Source: Mycolicibacterium monacense
GTDB taxonomy: Bacteria; Actinomycetota; Actinomycetes; Mycobacteriales; Mycobacteriaceae
Length of the DNA: 64,000 nucleotides
Reading direction: 5' to 3'
NCBI RefSeq assembly: GCF_010731575.1
Contig: NZ_AP022617.1
Span: 806,001 to 870,000, forward strand
Made by a program: the position numbers and the translations under genes. The notes under the pieces were generated by a model. That model was not told the origin of the DNA, ran no database searches, and was given only the letters and a program-made list of their open reading frames with translations. Shown piece by piece: positions 7,708-16,082 of the stretch (within the stretch, counting starts at the first letter, position 1; the number at the start of each line of letters is the position of its first letter).

Positions 7708-8444
7708 CGCACAACCTCTTCGGAGCGTTGGATCGTTCCGGTGATCCCGCTGGCGTCCTGGGCCGCCAGTAATACGGCCGCGCGCCCCATGGCCTCCGGG
7801 GGCTCGACCATCTCCGGTGGGATCTCCATGCCCGCGCCGCCGGCCTGCCAGCCCTCGGTGAGCACGACGCGCGAGGGGCTCAGGCAGTTCACCGCGATGT
7901 TGTCGGCCCGCAGGTCGGCCGCCAGCCCGAGGTAGAGCCGTTCGGCGGCGGCCTTGGACACCCAGTACGCGTTCGAACCCTGGTCGGTCATGGTCACGCC
8001 GGTGGTCGTCACCGCGATCAGGGATCCGCCGCCACGCGCGCGCACGTGGGGGATGACTGCCTTCGTCACGAGGAACACGCCGGTGAGGTTGACGTTCAGG
8101 CACAGCTGCCAACGCTTCAGCGGCGTCGACTCGATCGGGCCGAGCCACAGCACCCCGGCGTTCGCGACCAGGATGTCGATTCCGCCGAATTCCGAAATAG
8201 TCTGGGCCACTGCGGTTTCCACCGACGATTCATCGGTGACGTCGCACGACACCGGTAGCGCACGGCCGCCGGACGCGGTGATGGACTCGGCCACCGTATG
8301 GATGGTCCCCGGTAACTTGCCCGGCTGCTCGGACCGGGCGGCGACTGCCACGGCGGCGCCTTCTGCGGCGAGGGCTTTCGCCACCGTCGCGCCGATGCCA
8401 CGGCTGGCGCCGGCGACGAAGGCGACCTTCCCGGCGAGACTCAC
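7704..8444 (-). CDS. SDR family oxidoreductase
   Basis: The 246-residue Rossmann protein starts at GTG 8444, overlapping the upstream SDR stop as GTGA. It has the cofactor loop GASRGIGA and the YWVSK catalytic pair. The Ser normally 13 residues before the Tyr is a Thr here. The stretch KLPGTIHTVAE resembles hydroxysteroid dehydrogenase-like (HSDL2-type) SDRs. It likely oxidises or reduces a hydroxyl/keto group, with NAD(P) as cofactor. It is co-transcribed with the SDR at 8441-9205. Confidence 0.85.
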   Translation of the reverse strand: MSLAGKVAFVAGASRGIGATVAKALAAEGAAVAVAARSEQPGKLPGTIHTVAESITASGGRALPVSCDVTDESSVETAVAQTISEFGGIDILVANAGVLWLGPIESTPLKRWQLCLNVNLTGVFLVTKAVIPHVRARGGGSLIAVTTTGVTMTDQGSNAYWVSKAAAERLYLGLAADLRADNIAVNCLSPSRVVLTEGWQAGGAGMEIPPEMVEPPEAMGRAAVLLAAQDASGITGTIQRSEEVVR

Positions 8445-9205
8445 TTGGGCGGGAACCGAAGCGCTCCGTCGAGGCGGATGATCTCACCGTTGAGGTAGTC
8501 GTTCTCGATGATGCTCTGCGCCAGTTGCGCGTACTCCGTCGAGCGGCCCATCCGCTTGGGGAACGGCACCTGCGGACCCCAGTACTGCTCCAGCTGGTCG
8601 GCCGCCTTGCCGTAGGCGGGCGTGTTGATCGTCCCCGGCGCGATCGTGCAGACCCGGATGCCCAACGGTGACAGGTCACGCGCCGCCACCAGCGTCATCC
8701 CGAGCACCCCGCCCTTGGCCGCCGAGTACGGGAGCTGGCCGATCTGTCCCTCGTACCCGGCGATCGACGCGGTGTTGACGATGACGCCGCGGCCGCCCTC
8801 TTCCAGTGGCTCGGACTTCGCGATCGCCGCGGCCGTCAGCCGCATCACGTTGAACACCGCCGTCAGGTAGAACTCGATCGTCTTCTTGAATCCGTCGAGG
8901 TCAAGGGGTGAACCGTCCTTGCCGATCAGCCGGCCGCCGCTGGCGGGGCCGCCGTGGGTGTCCACCGAGATCCGCAGCGGGCCCATCGATTCGGCCTCTG
9001 CGATCGCGGCGTTCACCGACTCCTCGGAGGTTGCGTCGGTGCGCACGTACCGCACACCGAGTTCCTTCTCGAGCGCCGCACCCTTCTCGTCGGCCAGGTC
9101 GGCGACGACCACTTTCGCGCCGGCGCCCTGCAGTCGGCGCACCGTCGCCTCACCCAGTCCACCTGCGCCCCCGACGACGATCGCTGAGCTACCGGCAATC
9201 TGCAT
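8441..9205 (-). CDS. SDR, 3-hydroxyacyl-CoA dehydrogenase type II-like
   Basis: The 254-residue protein starts at ATG 9205 behind AAGGAG. It has GGAGGLGEA as cofactor loop, Ser in NTASIAG, and YSAAKGG. Its overall pattern, with the long GGP-rich insert after strand 4 and the end [10 protein letters not shown], resembles HSD17B10/type II 3-hydroxyacyl-CoA dehydrogenases. It would oxidise a 3-hydroxyacyl-CoA to the keto form that the divergent thiolase cleaves. Both share the palindromic operator at 9243-9257. Confidence 0.86.
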   Translation of the reverse strand: MQIAGSSAIVVGGAGGLGEATVRRLQGAGAKVVVADLADEKGAALEKELGVRYVRTDATSEESVNAAIAEAESMGPLRISVDTHGGPASGGRLIGKDGSPLDLDGFKKTIEFYLTAVFNVMRLTAAAIAKSEPLEEGGRGVIVNTASIAGYEGQIGQLPYSAAKGGVLGMTLVAARDLSPLGIRVCTIAPGTINTPAYGKAADQLEQYWGPQVPFPKRMGRSTEYAQLAQSIIENDYLNGEIIRLDGALRFPPK

Positions 9206-9242
9206 GCGCTTCTCCTTCTTGCAACGATGACTCTCGTCCTGA

Positions 9243-9257
9243 GAGAATACTATTCTC
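9243..9257. promoter_or_regulatory. Palindromic operator GAGAATA-C-TATTCTC (copy 2)
   Basis: The arms are 7 bases each with one central base, and the sequence is the reverse complement of the copy at 44600. It lies between divergent genes starting at 9205 (SDR) and 9284 (thiolase), only 27 bases before the latter, so it should overlap the promoters. Binding by a TetR-family repressor is inferred. Confidence 0.8.
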
Positions 9258-9283
9258 ATCCGACGCCGAAACGGAGTCAACTC

Positions 9284-10435
9284 ATGCCAGAAGCCGTCAT
9301 CGTCTCTGCGCTGCGCACGCCCATCGGGACCGCCATGAAGGGCACGCTCCGCGATACCGACGCCTACCGGTTGGCCGAGCACGTCGTCGCAGCCGCAGCC
9401 GAAGACCTGCCCACCGGCCAGATCGACGACGTCGTCCTCGGCGAGGGGCTCTACGGCGGGGGAGTGATCGCCCGCCACGCCGCGATCACCGCCGGCCTGA
9501 TCTCCGTGCCGGGCCTGTCGAACAACCGGCACTGCGCTGCGGGCCAGGCCGCGGTGCAGAGCGCCGCGGCGAGCATCCGCGCGGGCATGGACCAGCTGGT
9601 GATCGCAGGCGGGGTCAACTCGGCGTCCACCACACCGCGCTTCACCCGCCGTGCCAGCAGCGCGAAAGACGCCGCGATGCTCGACTGGTTCCCGCCCACG
9701 CACCCCGACCGTGCGGATGCCCCGAACATGGACATGTCGATCACCGTGGGCTGGAATGCCGCCGTGCGCGCCGGGGTCAGCCGCGAGGAGATGGACCAGT
9801 GGGCTCTCGACTCCCACCGCAAGGCGATCCAGGCCATCGACGAGGGCCGCTTCAAGGAGGAGATCGTCCCCATCGACACGCCCTACGGGCTCTTCGACAC
9901 CGACGAACACCCCCGACGCGACACCAGCATCGAGAAGCTCGCCTCACTCAAGCCGCTGCACCCCGAGATCGAGGGTTTCTCGATCACGGCGGGCAACGCC
10001 TGCGGCGCCAACGACGGAGCCGCGGTGCTGGCGCTGGCCAGTGACCGGCTCGGGCTACCCGCACTCGGCGCGGTGAAGGCCTGGGCGTCGGTCGGCGTCG
10101 ATCCGGCCTTCACCGGACTGGCGCCCGTCGAGGCCATCCCGAAAGCATTGAAGCGGGCGGGCATCTCGCTCTCCGACGTCGACCTGTTCGAGATCAACGA
10201 GGCGTTCGCGGCGATGTGCGTGGCCACCGTCAAGATGCTCGACATCGATCCGGCCAAGGTCAACGTCAGCGGCAGCGGTTGTTCGCTGGGCCACCCGGTG
10301 GCCGCGACGGGCGCCAGGATGCTGGTCACGTTGGTCCACGAGTTGCGCCGTCGCGGGGGAGGGATCGGTGTCGCGGCCATGTGCGCCGGCGGCGGTATGG
10401 GTTCCGCGACCGTGATCGAGGTGCCGGCACCCTAG
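9284..10435 (+). CDS. Thiolase (acetyl-CoA acyltransferase)
   Basis: ATG 9284, preceded by CGGAG, gives a 383-residue thiolase beginning MPEAVIVSALRTPIG. The nucleophile is Cys84 in NRHCAAGQAA. The FEINEAFA, GSGCSLGHPVAATGAR and CAGGGMGSA segments supply the remaining active-site loops. It performs the last, CoA-dependent cleavage of a 3-ketoacyl-CoA. It diverges from the hydroxyacyl-CoA dehydrogenase under a shared operator, and the GTPase gene follows after 12 bases. Confidence 0.92.
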   Translation: MPEAVIVSALRTPIGTAMKGTLRDTDAYRLAEHVVAAAAEDLPTGQIDDVVLGEGLYGGGVIARHAAITAGLISVPGLSNNRHCAAGQAAVQSAAASIRAGMDQLVIAGGVNSASTTPRFTRRASSAKDAAMLDWFPPTHPDRADAPNMDMSITVGWNAAVRAGVSREEMDQWALDSHRKAIQAIDEGRFKEEIVPIDTPYGLFDTDEHPRRDTSIEKLASLKPLHPEIEGFSITAGNACGANDGAAVLALASDRLGLPALGAVKAWASVGVDPAFTGLAPVEAIPKALKRAGISLSDVDLFEINEAFAAMCVATVKMLDIDPAKVNVSGSGCSLGHPVAATGARMLVTLVHELRRRGGGIGVAAMCAGGGMGSATVIEVPAP

Positions 10436-10447
10436 GCTGGTGCACAC

Positions 10448-11320
10448 ATGGATGTAGACGAGCTGATCGCCGCCGCGCGCAACGGGTCGACCCGTGCCGC
10501 CGGCCGGCTGCTGAGCCTGGTCGAGGGCACGCGCCGCGACGAGGTGCTCGCCGCGCTCGCTCCGCACCGGGCCCGCGTCGTCGGTCTCACCGGTCCGCCG
10601 GGTGCGGGCAAGTCGACGACGGTCGCGGCGCTGGTCACCGCGTACCGGCAACGCGGACTGCGGGTGGCGGTGCTGGCCGTCGACCCGTCCTCGCCCTACA
10701 GCGGCGGCGCGCTGCTCGGCGACCGCATCCGCATGGCCGCCCACATCAACGACCCCGATGTGCTGATCCGGTCGGTGGCCACCCGCGGACATCTCGGCGG
10801 TCTGGCGGCCGCGGTCCCCGCCGCGATCCGGCTGCTGGCCGCGTTGGCGTTCGACCTGATCATCCTCGAGACCGTGGGTGTCGGTCAGTCGGAGATCGAG
10901 ATCGCCGCGATCGCGGACCCCACCGTCGTCGTGCTCAACCCCGGCGCCGGTGACGCGGTGCAGGCCGCCAAGGCCGGTCTGCTCGAAGTCGCCGACATCG
11001 TCGTGGTCAACAAGGCCGACCGCGACGGCGCCGACCAGACGGTGCGCGACCTGCGCGGTGAGGTCAGCGTGCCGATCCTCAAACTTGTTGCCGCACAGGG
11101 CGAGGGGGTCCCCGAGCTGGTCGACACGATCGACGCCCACCACCGCGACGACACCGCACAGCGGCGCACCGCCCGGGCCAGGACTCAGATCCTGTCGCTG
11201 GCGCACACCCTGCTGCGCACCCATCCGGAGCTCGACCGCCTCGCCGAACTCGTCGCCGAGGGCACCCACGATCCCTACGGTGCGGCCGAGCAGTTGTTCG
11301 CGGTCCGCATCGAGTCCTGA
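10448..11320 (+). CDS. meaB: MeaB/ArgK-type G3E GTPase
   Basis: The 290-residue protein has a Walker A motif GPPGAGKS at 49-56, VDPSSP, ETVGVGQSE and NKAD, the signature of the MeaB/MMAA family. These GTPases guard cobalamin-dependent acyl-CoA mutases such as methylmalonyl-CoA mutase. No mutase gene is near, so it may serve a distant mutase or a second copy may exist elsewhere. The length is a little below the usual 320-330. It follows the thiolase by 12 bases, with no clear ribosome binding site. Confidence 0.85.
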   Translation: MDVDELIAAARNGSTRAAGRLLSLVEGTRRDEVLAALAPHRARVVGLTGPPGAGKSTTVAALVTAYRQRGLRVAVLAVDPSSPYSGGALLGDRIRMAAHINDPDVLIRSVATRGHLGGLAAAVPAAIRLLAALAFDLIILETVGVGQSEIEIAAIADPTVVVLNPGAGDAVQAAKAGLLEVADIVVVNKADRDGADQTVRDLRGEVSVPILKLVAAQGEGVPELVDTIDAHHRDDTAQRRTARARTQILSLAHTLLRTHPELDRLAELVAEGTHDPYGAAEQLFAVRIES

Positions 11321-11321
11321 G

Positions 11322-11906
11322 TCACCCCGGCAGGTCGACGATTCGCCGCATCGTCTGCAGCACTTCGTCGCGCAACGTGTCATCGTCGATGTCGACGACC
11401 AACGGATGCATGACCGCCACGCTGATGACGCCGGAGAGCATCGCGGCATGGACACGGGCCCTGGTACCCGTCTCGTTGCCCAGCATCGCGCTGTAGAGGC
11501 GTTCGATGAACCGCTGAAACGGTTCGTGCTCCGCGAGCAACCGCACGATGACGGGATCGAACTGGAGCACGCTGGCCACCCGGCGCCGGTTGATGGCCAG
11601 GTCCACCACCCGGGTGAGCAGCACCTCACGCGCACGTGACCGGTTCTCCTCGGCTTCGGCGGCCGCCAGCGCATCCTCGAGCCCCGCGAGCTCCCGCTCG
11701 GTGAGCGCGATGACGATCTCTTCCTTCGTCTTGAACTGGTGGTACACCGCGGCCTTGGTGACGCCGATGCGGTCGGCGATCATCTGCAGCGACGTGCCGC
11801 TGACCCCGTTCTCGGCGATCAGATCCAGCGCGGCGTCCAGCACCCGGATCTGCGCGGCGCTGCGTCGGACCGCCGGGCGGTCGTGTACGGGCGGCACGGA
11901 AGGCAC
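11322..11906 (-). CDS. TetR family regulator of the 12002-14423 membrane operon
   Basis: The 194-residue protein starts at GTG 11906. Its N-terminal helix-turn-helix covers roughly residues 30-60 (NGVSGTSLQMIADRIGVTKAAVYHQFKTKEE), typical of TetR/AcrR. The gene is divergent from the membrane operon, and the region between holds two perfect 14-bp palindromes that flank a TTGACA box. This is the usual arrangement for an autoregulated local repressor. The inducing ligand is unknown. Confidence 0.9.
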   Translation of the reverse strand: MPSVPPVHDRPAVRRSAAQIRVLDAALDLIAENGVSGTSLQMIADRIGVTKAAVYHQFKTKEEIVIALTERELAGLEDALAAAEAEENRSRAREVLLTRVVDLAINRRRVASVLQFDPVIVRLLAEHEPFQRFIERLYSAMLGNETGTRARVHAAMLSGVISVAVMHPLVVDIDDDTLRDEVLQTMRRIVDLPG

Positions 11907-11916
11907 CCGCTCAGGA

Positions 11917-11930
11917 TAGCCGATCGGCTA
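11917..11930. promoter_or_regulatory. TetR operator, palindrome 1
   Basis: TAGCCGATCGGCTA is a perfect 14-bp palindrome just upstream of the TetR start. An identical copy begins 24 bases away at 11941, so two dimers could bind with a spacing of just over two helical turns. Assignment to the adjacent TetR is inferred from position. Confidence 0.85.
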
Positions 11931-11958
11931 TTGACACGAGTAGCCGATCGGCTAGCCT
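11931..11958 (+). promoter_or_regulatory. Promoter TTGACA-N16-TAGCCT
   Basis: TTGACA at 11931-11936 lies exactly between the two palindromes and TAGCCT at 11953-11958 overlaps the second one. This is a good sigma-70-like promoter reading toward the operon at 12002. Operator occupancy would block the -35 region from both sides. Confidence 0.65.
11941..11954. promoter_or_regulatory. TetR operator, palindrome 2
   Basis: This is a second exact copy of TAGCCGATCGGCTA, covering the spacer end and the start of the -10 element of the forward promoter. Confidence 0.85.
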
Positions 11959-12001
11959 GGGTAACCGTCGGGGCAACGGGTGCTCAGGGTGAGGGGTTGC
12001 G

Positions 12002-12712
12002 ATGACGAGACGTGTTGACGGCGAAGTGATCCTGTTGTGGACCTTGCCGGCGGTGGTGCTCATCTGGGTATCGGCGTTCTTCCTGTTTCCCGGCTTCGTC
12101 CACCCGATGTCGCCGACCATGTCGGCGGAGGAGGTCGCGGCGTTCTATCGCGATGAGACGGCACGGATCCGGTACAGCATGATCCTGTTCAACTGGTTCG
12201 GCGTGGGCCTGATTCCCCTGGTGATGCTCATCGTGGTGCAGGTGCGGAGGATGGCTCACCGCACGCCGATCCTGTCCTACAGCTTGCTCGCCTGCTCCGC
12301 GGGCCCGCCCACGCTCTTCCTGGTCGCCAACATGTTCTGGTTGCTCGGCGCCTTCCGCCCGGAACGCGCCCCGGAATTGACGCAGTTGTTCAACGATCTC
12401 GCCTGGATCACCTTCACCATCCTGGTTCCGTACCTGATCGCCCAATGCCTGCTGCTGGCCCTCGCGATCTACTGGGATCACCAGGCGCAACCGGTCTTCA
12501 AACCGTGGGTGGCACACTTCAATCTCCTCGTCGCGGCCGCGCTGGCGCCTGCCGCCTTCACCGCGCTGGCCTGGACCGGGCCGTTTGCCTGGGACGGGGT
12601 GCTGTCGTTCTGGCTCAAGAACGTCGCCATCGCTTTGTGGATCGTCGTCATGGGACTCGTTGTGGCCCAGACCATCCGACGCCAGCGGACGCAAGAGCGG
12701 GTCGTCGCATGA
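12002..12712 (+). CDS. Polytopic membrane protein, unknown function
   Basis: The 236-residue product has about six hydrophobic segments (roughly 10-32, 58-80, 92-113, 130-155, 167-190 and 203-222). A loop with SPTMSAEEVAAFYRDE follows the first segment. I do not recognise the family by name. It heads a four-gene operon whose last two genes resemble cytochrome oxidase subunits III and IV, so it may be part of a membrane redox complex. The next gene starts within its stop codon (ATGA, 12709-12712). Regulation by the divergent TetR through the two palindromes is strongly suggested. Confidence 0.8.
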   Translation: MTRRVDGEVILLWTLPAVVLIWVSAFFLFPGFVHPMSPTMSAEEVAAFYRDETARIRYSMILFNWFGVGLIPLVMLIVVQVRRMAHRTPILSYSLLACSAGPPTLFLVANMFWLLGAFRPERAPELTQLFNDLAWITFTILVPYLIAQCLLLALAIYWDHQAQPVFKPWVAHFNLLVAAALAPAAFTALAWTGPFAWDGVLSFWLKNVAIALWIVVMGLVVAQTIRRQRTQERVVA

Positions 12713-13530
12713 GTCCGCCGATTGTCGAGCCGCCGCCCAGTTCCGTCATCGGCCGGTTCTTCTGGAACGTCCGCCACCACCCCAAGAAGGAGTTGTGGTT
12801 CGCGTGGTGGGTGATGGTCGTCTTCTACCAGCTGTACGGCGTGCTGTTCTTCCTCGTCACGCGGGTCCAGCCCCCGCCGAGCCCGGCGTGGGACATCCCG
12901 ACGGTCGTTCAGTGGTTCGACGACCGTCATCTGGGCATTCTCGCCGGGTTCGGCGTCGTGTTCCTCATCTCAGGTATGTGCGGCCCGATGAACGCCCTGC
13001 TCGCGTACTCGATGCGGCGCATGTCGGTCAGCCCCATCTTCGGGTATTCGTACCTGGCCATGTACGCGCTCAGTGCCATCCCGGGCATGTTGGTGATGGC
13101 CATCGCGATGACCGTTGCGGCGCTGCGGCCCGACCGCGATCCCGAGTTGATCCACTGGCTCTACGATTTCGCGTTCCTGTCGTTCAGCGGGACGATGGGG
13201 GTGTTCCTGATCGGCTCGCTGGTCTGGATGGTCGCGATTCTGTTGGACAAGAACCGCGTGCTGCCCAAATGGTTCGGGTACCTCGGTCTCTGCAACGCGC
13301 TGACCGAAGTCGTCGTCGCGCCGGCGTGGATGTTCCAGCGCGGCGTCTTCGCATGGAACGGGGCGATCGCCTGGTGGATCAACATGGTCGTCTTCCTGCT
13401 CTACACCGCGGCATTCATCATGCTGCTGCGCAAGATGATCCAACGGGAGGATTTCGGCACCGGCCCACTACCCGACCTGCCGGCTGAAGGCATCCGGGAG
13501 GACTCGGACACCGTGGAGGCAGTCCGATGA
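12709..13530 (+). CDS. Polytopic membrane protein, paralogue-like partner
   Basis: ATG 12709 overlaps the preceding stop. The 273-residue protein has a hydrophilic N terminus with FFWNVRHHPKKE and about six hydrophobic segments. Its overall shape and features (WFDDRHLGILAGFG loop, PELIHWLYDFAFLSF similar to PELTQLFNDLAWITF in the preceding gene) suggest the two are distant paralogues that arose by duplication. No heme or copper ligands are obvious. The function is unknown; its place in the operon suggests a complex with the COX3- and COX4-like products. Confidence 0.78.
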   Translation: MSPPIVEPPPSSVIGRFFWNVRHHPKKELWFAWWVMVVFYQLYGVLFFLVTRVQPPPSPAWDIPTVVQWFDDRHLGILAGFGVVFLISGMCGPMNALLAYSMRRMSVSPIFGYSYLAMYALSAIPGMLVMAIAMTVAALRPDRDPELIHWLYDFAFLSFSGTMGVFLIGSLVWMVAILLDKNRVLPKWFGYLGLCNALTEVVVAPAWMFQRGVFAWNGAIAWWINMVVFLLYTAAFIMLLRKMIQREDFGTGPLPDLPAEGIREDSDTVEAVR

Positions 13531-14123
13531 CCGACCTCGCCGGCTCGAGGCCGCGTCAGTTGGACCAGGACCCGGTGAAATCCGTACCCGGACAGCCGGA
13601 CATGTGGTTGTTCGTGCTGTTCGAGTCGTTGCTCTTCACCGGATATCTCTCGGTCTACCTCTTCTCCCGCACACACAATCAAGAGCTCTTCCTGCAGTCG
13701 CAGGCGGATCTGGATCTCCGCATCGGAGTCTTCAACACCATCGCCCTGCTGTTGAGTTCGTGGGCGATCGCCCGTTGCGTGCAGGCGTCCCGCGCGGGCG
13801 CCTACCGGTCGGCGTTGACCAACGCGTTCCTGACGATCCTCTTCGGGCTGGCGTTCCTGGTCGCCAAGGTGATCGAGTGGGTCAAGGAGATCGGCATCGG
13901 CAACACGTTCACCAGCGACGAGTTCTTCCAGCACTACTTCTTCCTGACATCGATCCACTGCATACACGTCTTGATCGGCTTCGTGGTTCTCGGTGTGGTC
14001 GTGTACCAGTTGCGGAGCCCGCTGCGGCGATCCCAGCAGCTGGTGGAGACGGGTGCGACGTATTGGCACACCGTCGATTTCCTGTGGGTCCTGATCTTTG
14101 CGTCACTCTACGTCGTGAGGTGA
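13527..14123 (+). CDS. Cytochrome c oxidase subunit III-like (CoxC/NorE family) protein
   Basis: The 198-residue protein has five hydrophobic segments and the subunit III pattern: PDMWLFVLFESLLF near the N terminus, a central FVAK-like FLVAKVIEW, TSIHCIHVLIGF, and the C-terminal YWHTVDFLWVLIFASLYV. Subunit III-like proteins either support heme-copper oxidases or, as NorE, accompany nitric oxide reductase. There is no catalytic subunit I gene in the window. It starts with ATG 13527 overlapping the previous stop, with GGAGG just upstream. Confidence 0.88.
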   Translation: MTDLAGSRPRQLDQDPVKSVPGQPDMWLFVLFESLLFTGYLSVYLFSRTHNQELFLQSQADLDLRIGVFNTIALLLSSWAIARCVQASRAGAYRSALTNAFLTILFGLAFLVAKVIEWVKEIGIGNTFTSDEFFQHYFFLTSIHCIHVLIGFVVLGVVVYQLRSPLRRSQQLVETGATYWHTVDFLWVLIFASLYVVR

Positions 14124-14126
14124 GCT

Positions 14127-14423
14127 GTGAGCGTTTCGGTCAACATGAGGTTGCTGCTCGTCTGGGTCGTGCTGTCGGCGCTGACCGTGGTGTACGTCTG
14201 GTTGGATCACGGCGCTGATCAAGACGGGACCCTCAAGGCGAGCAGTGTGGTCACCGTCGGCGCGATCGTCATCGCGCTCATCAAGGTGCGCATCATCTTT
14301 CGGGAGTTCATGGAGGTGCGCCATGCCCCCGCATGGCTGTGCCGACTCACCGATGGGTGGGTCGTCCTCATCGGAACCGCCTTGATCGGCACATATCTCG
14401 TGGGCGCGGCGCTGTCGGCCTAG
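14127..14423 (+). CDS. Cytochrome c oxidase subunit IV-like small membrane protein
   Basis: This 98-residue protein starts at GTG 14127 after GAGGTGAG. It has three hydrophobic helices and the segment IKVRIIFREFMEVRHAP, typical of the prokaryotic subunit IV/NorF-type family. It follows the subunit III-like gene by three bases and ends the operon. These small subunits stabilise oxidase or reductase complexes. No substrate can be inferred. Confidence 0.82.
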   Translation: MSVSVNMRLLLVWVVLSALTVVYVWLDHGADQDGTLKASSVVTVGAIVIALIKVRIIFREFMEVRHAPAWLCRLTDGWVVLIGTALIGTYLVGAALSA

Positions 14424-14449
14424 GACATCCGTCGGCCTGCAGAACCGCG

Positions 14450-16051
14450 TCAGGATGCCCCGGAGGCCGCCCGGCCGGCGCGGTAACCGAAAACCATTGC
14501 CGGACCCAGCGTTCCGCCGGCACCGCCGTAGGCCTTACCCGTCGCGCCGGCCATGGCGTTGCCCGCCGCGAACAGCCCCGGGATCTGCGCACCGCTGACG
14601 TGCAGCACCCGGCCGTCGCGGTCGGTGCGGGGGCCGCCCTTGGTGCCCATCGCACCGATGCCCACCGGCACGGCGTAGTACGGCGGCGTGTCGATCGGCC
14701 CCAGGGTCTGCAACGCAGGCGTGGGCGCCTGCGGGTCGCCCCAGTAGCCGTCGTAAGCGCTTGCGCCCCTGCCGAAGTCGGGGTCGCGCTCCTCGGCGAC
14801 GTGATGGTTCCAGTCGGCCAGCGTGCGGGCCAGACCGTCGGCGTCGATCCCGGTCTTCTCGCCGAGTTCGCCGAGGTCGCCCGATTTCGAATACCAGTCC
14901 GGGGCGGGGCCATCGGGTTCCACCGCGAGGAATCCGTACTTCTTGAGGTGCAGCGAGTCGAACACGATCCAGGCCGGATCGTTGACGTAGCCGTGTTTGG
15001 GGTCGAGGTACTGGAACGCCCCGGCCATCGAGTTGTACTCACCGGCCTCGTTGACGAACCGCTTACCGGCCCGGTTGACGATGATGCTGCGCGGCCGGGT
15101 GCGCTCCAGCCGGACGCTGCGACTGCGGGGGTGTCCGTCGATGGTGTCGCCGGGGATCTGCACGATCGGCACCCACCACGCCTCGCCCATGTTGGCCAGA
15201 TCGGCGCCGTGCGCCATCGCCATCCGCAGACCGTCGCCGGTGTTGTTCGGTGGGGAGACCGGACCGCGCATCGGCCCACGCAGGAACGCCTCGACCAGTG
15301 CGCGGTCCCATTCGAACCCGCCCGTGCCGAGGATGACCGCGCGTCGGGCATGTACGCGGATCTCTCTGTCGCGCTGCTGGATTCGCACACCCACGATGCG
15401 CCCGTCGGTGGCGATCAACTCGACGGCGCGGGATTCGGTCTGCGGCGTGACGCCGGCGTCGAGCAGACCCTTGAGCAGGCCGGCGATCAGCGCCGTCCCG
15501 GCGACGCAGGGATCCTCGAGCGTCTCGTCCACCGAGGCGTGGATGCGGGCGCGGGTCTCGGCGTCGATCCCCACGTTGCTGAAATCCGCGGGGAACGAGG
15601 TGATCCGGTCCCGCCACGGACCCAGGCGCGCGAGGTCGAAGGGCGCCGCCGACAGTGAGCGGCCGCCGCCGGGGCGTCCGCCCGGCAGTTCGGGTTTGTA
15701 GTCCGGGAAGCCTTCGGCCACCGAGAAGCGCAGGCCGCTGTGTGCCTCGACGAACTCGAGCATCTGCGGCCCGGTGCGCACGAACGTCTCCACCAGGTCG
15801 TCGTCCATCACCCCCAGTGACTGTGCGCGCAGGTAGGCCAGCGCGTCCTCGACGGTCAACTCGTCGGCGGCCCTGTCGTGCGACGGAATCCACACGATCC
15901 CGCCGGAGACCGCCGTGGTCCCGCCGACCGTCGGAGCCTTCTCGTACACCTCGACCGCGGCGCCGTGTACGGCGGCGGTCAGAGCCGCGGCCAGTCCGGC
16001 GCCGCCGCTGCCCAGCACGACGACATCGGTCTCATGGTCCCAAGCGCTCAC
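14450..16051 (-). CDS. FAD-dependent oxidoreductase, KstD/fumarate reductase-like
   Basis: GTG 16051 behind AAGGA gives a 533-residue flavoprotein with the dinucleotide fold GSGGAGLAAA, then VGGTTAVSGGIVW. The C-terminal signature contains AYGGAGGTLGPAMVFGY, as in 3-ketosteroid-delta1-dehydrogenases and related FAD enzymes. It would desaturate or reduce a ring next to a carbonyl; a steroid substrate is only one possibility. It is the second gene after the IclR regulator, 31 bases downstream, and resembles the product at 20355-22136 in the divergent cluster. Confidence 0.86.
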   Translation of the reverse strand: MSAWDHETDVVVLGSGGAGLAAALTAAVHGAAVEVYEKAPTVGGTTAVSGGIVWIPSHDRAADELTVEDALAYLRAQSLGVMDDDLVETFVRTGPQMLEFVEAHSGLRFSVAEGFPDYKPELPGGRPGGGRSLSAAPFDLARLGPWRDRITSFPADFSNVGIDAETRARIHASVDETLEDPCVAGTALIAGLLKGLLDAGVTPQTESRAVELIATDGRIVGVRIQQRDREIRVHARRAVILGTGGFEWDRALVEAFLRGPMRGPVSPPNNTGDGLRMAMAHGADLANMGEAWWVPIVQIPGDTIDGHPRSRSVRLERTRPRSIIVNRAGKRFVNEAGEYNSMAGAFQYLDPKHGYVNDPAWIVFDSLHLKKYGFLAVEPDGPAPDWYSKSGDLGELGEKTGIDADGLARTLADWNHHVAEERDPDFGRGASAYDGYWGDPQAPTPALQTLGPIDTPPYYAVPVGIGAMGTKGGPRTDRDGRVLHVSGAQIPGLFAAGNAMAGATGKAYGGAGGTLGPAMVFGYRAGRAASGAS

Positions 16052-16082
16052 GCGAGGTCCTTCCTGTCGGCGCCACACCCGG

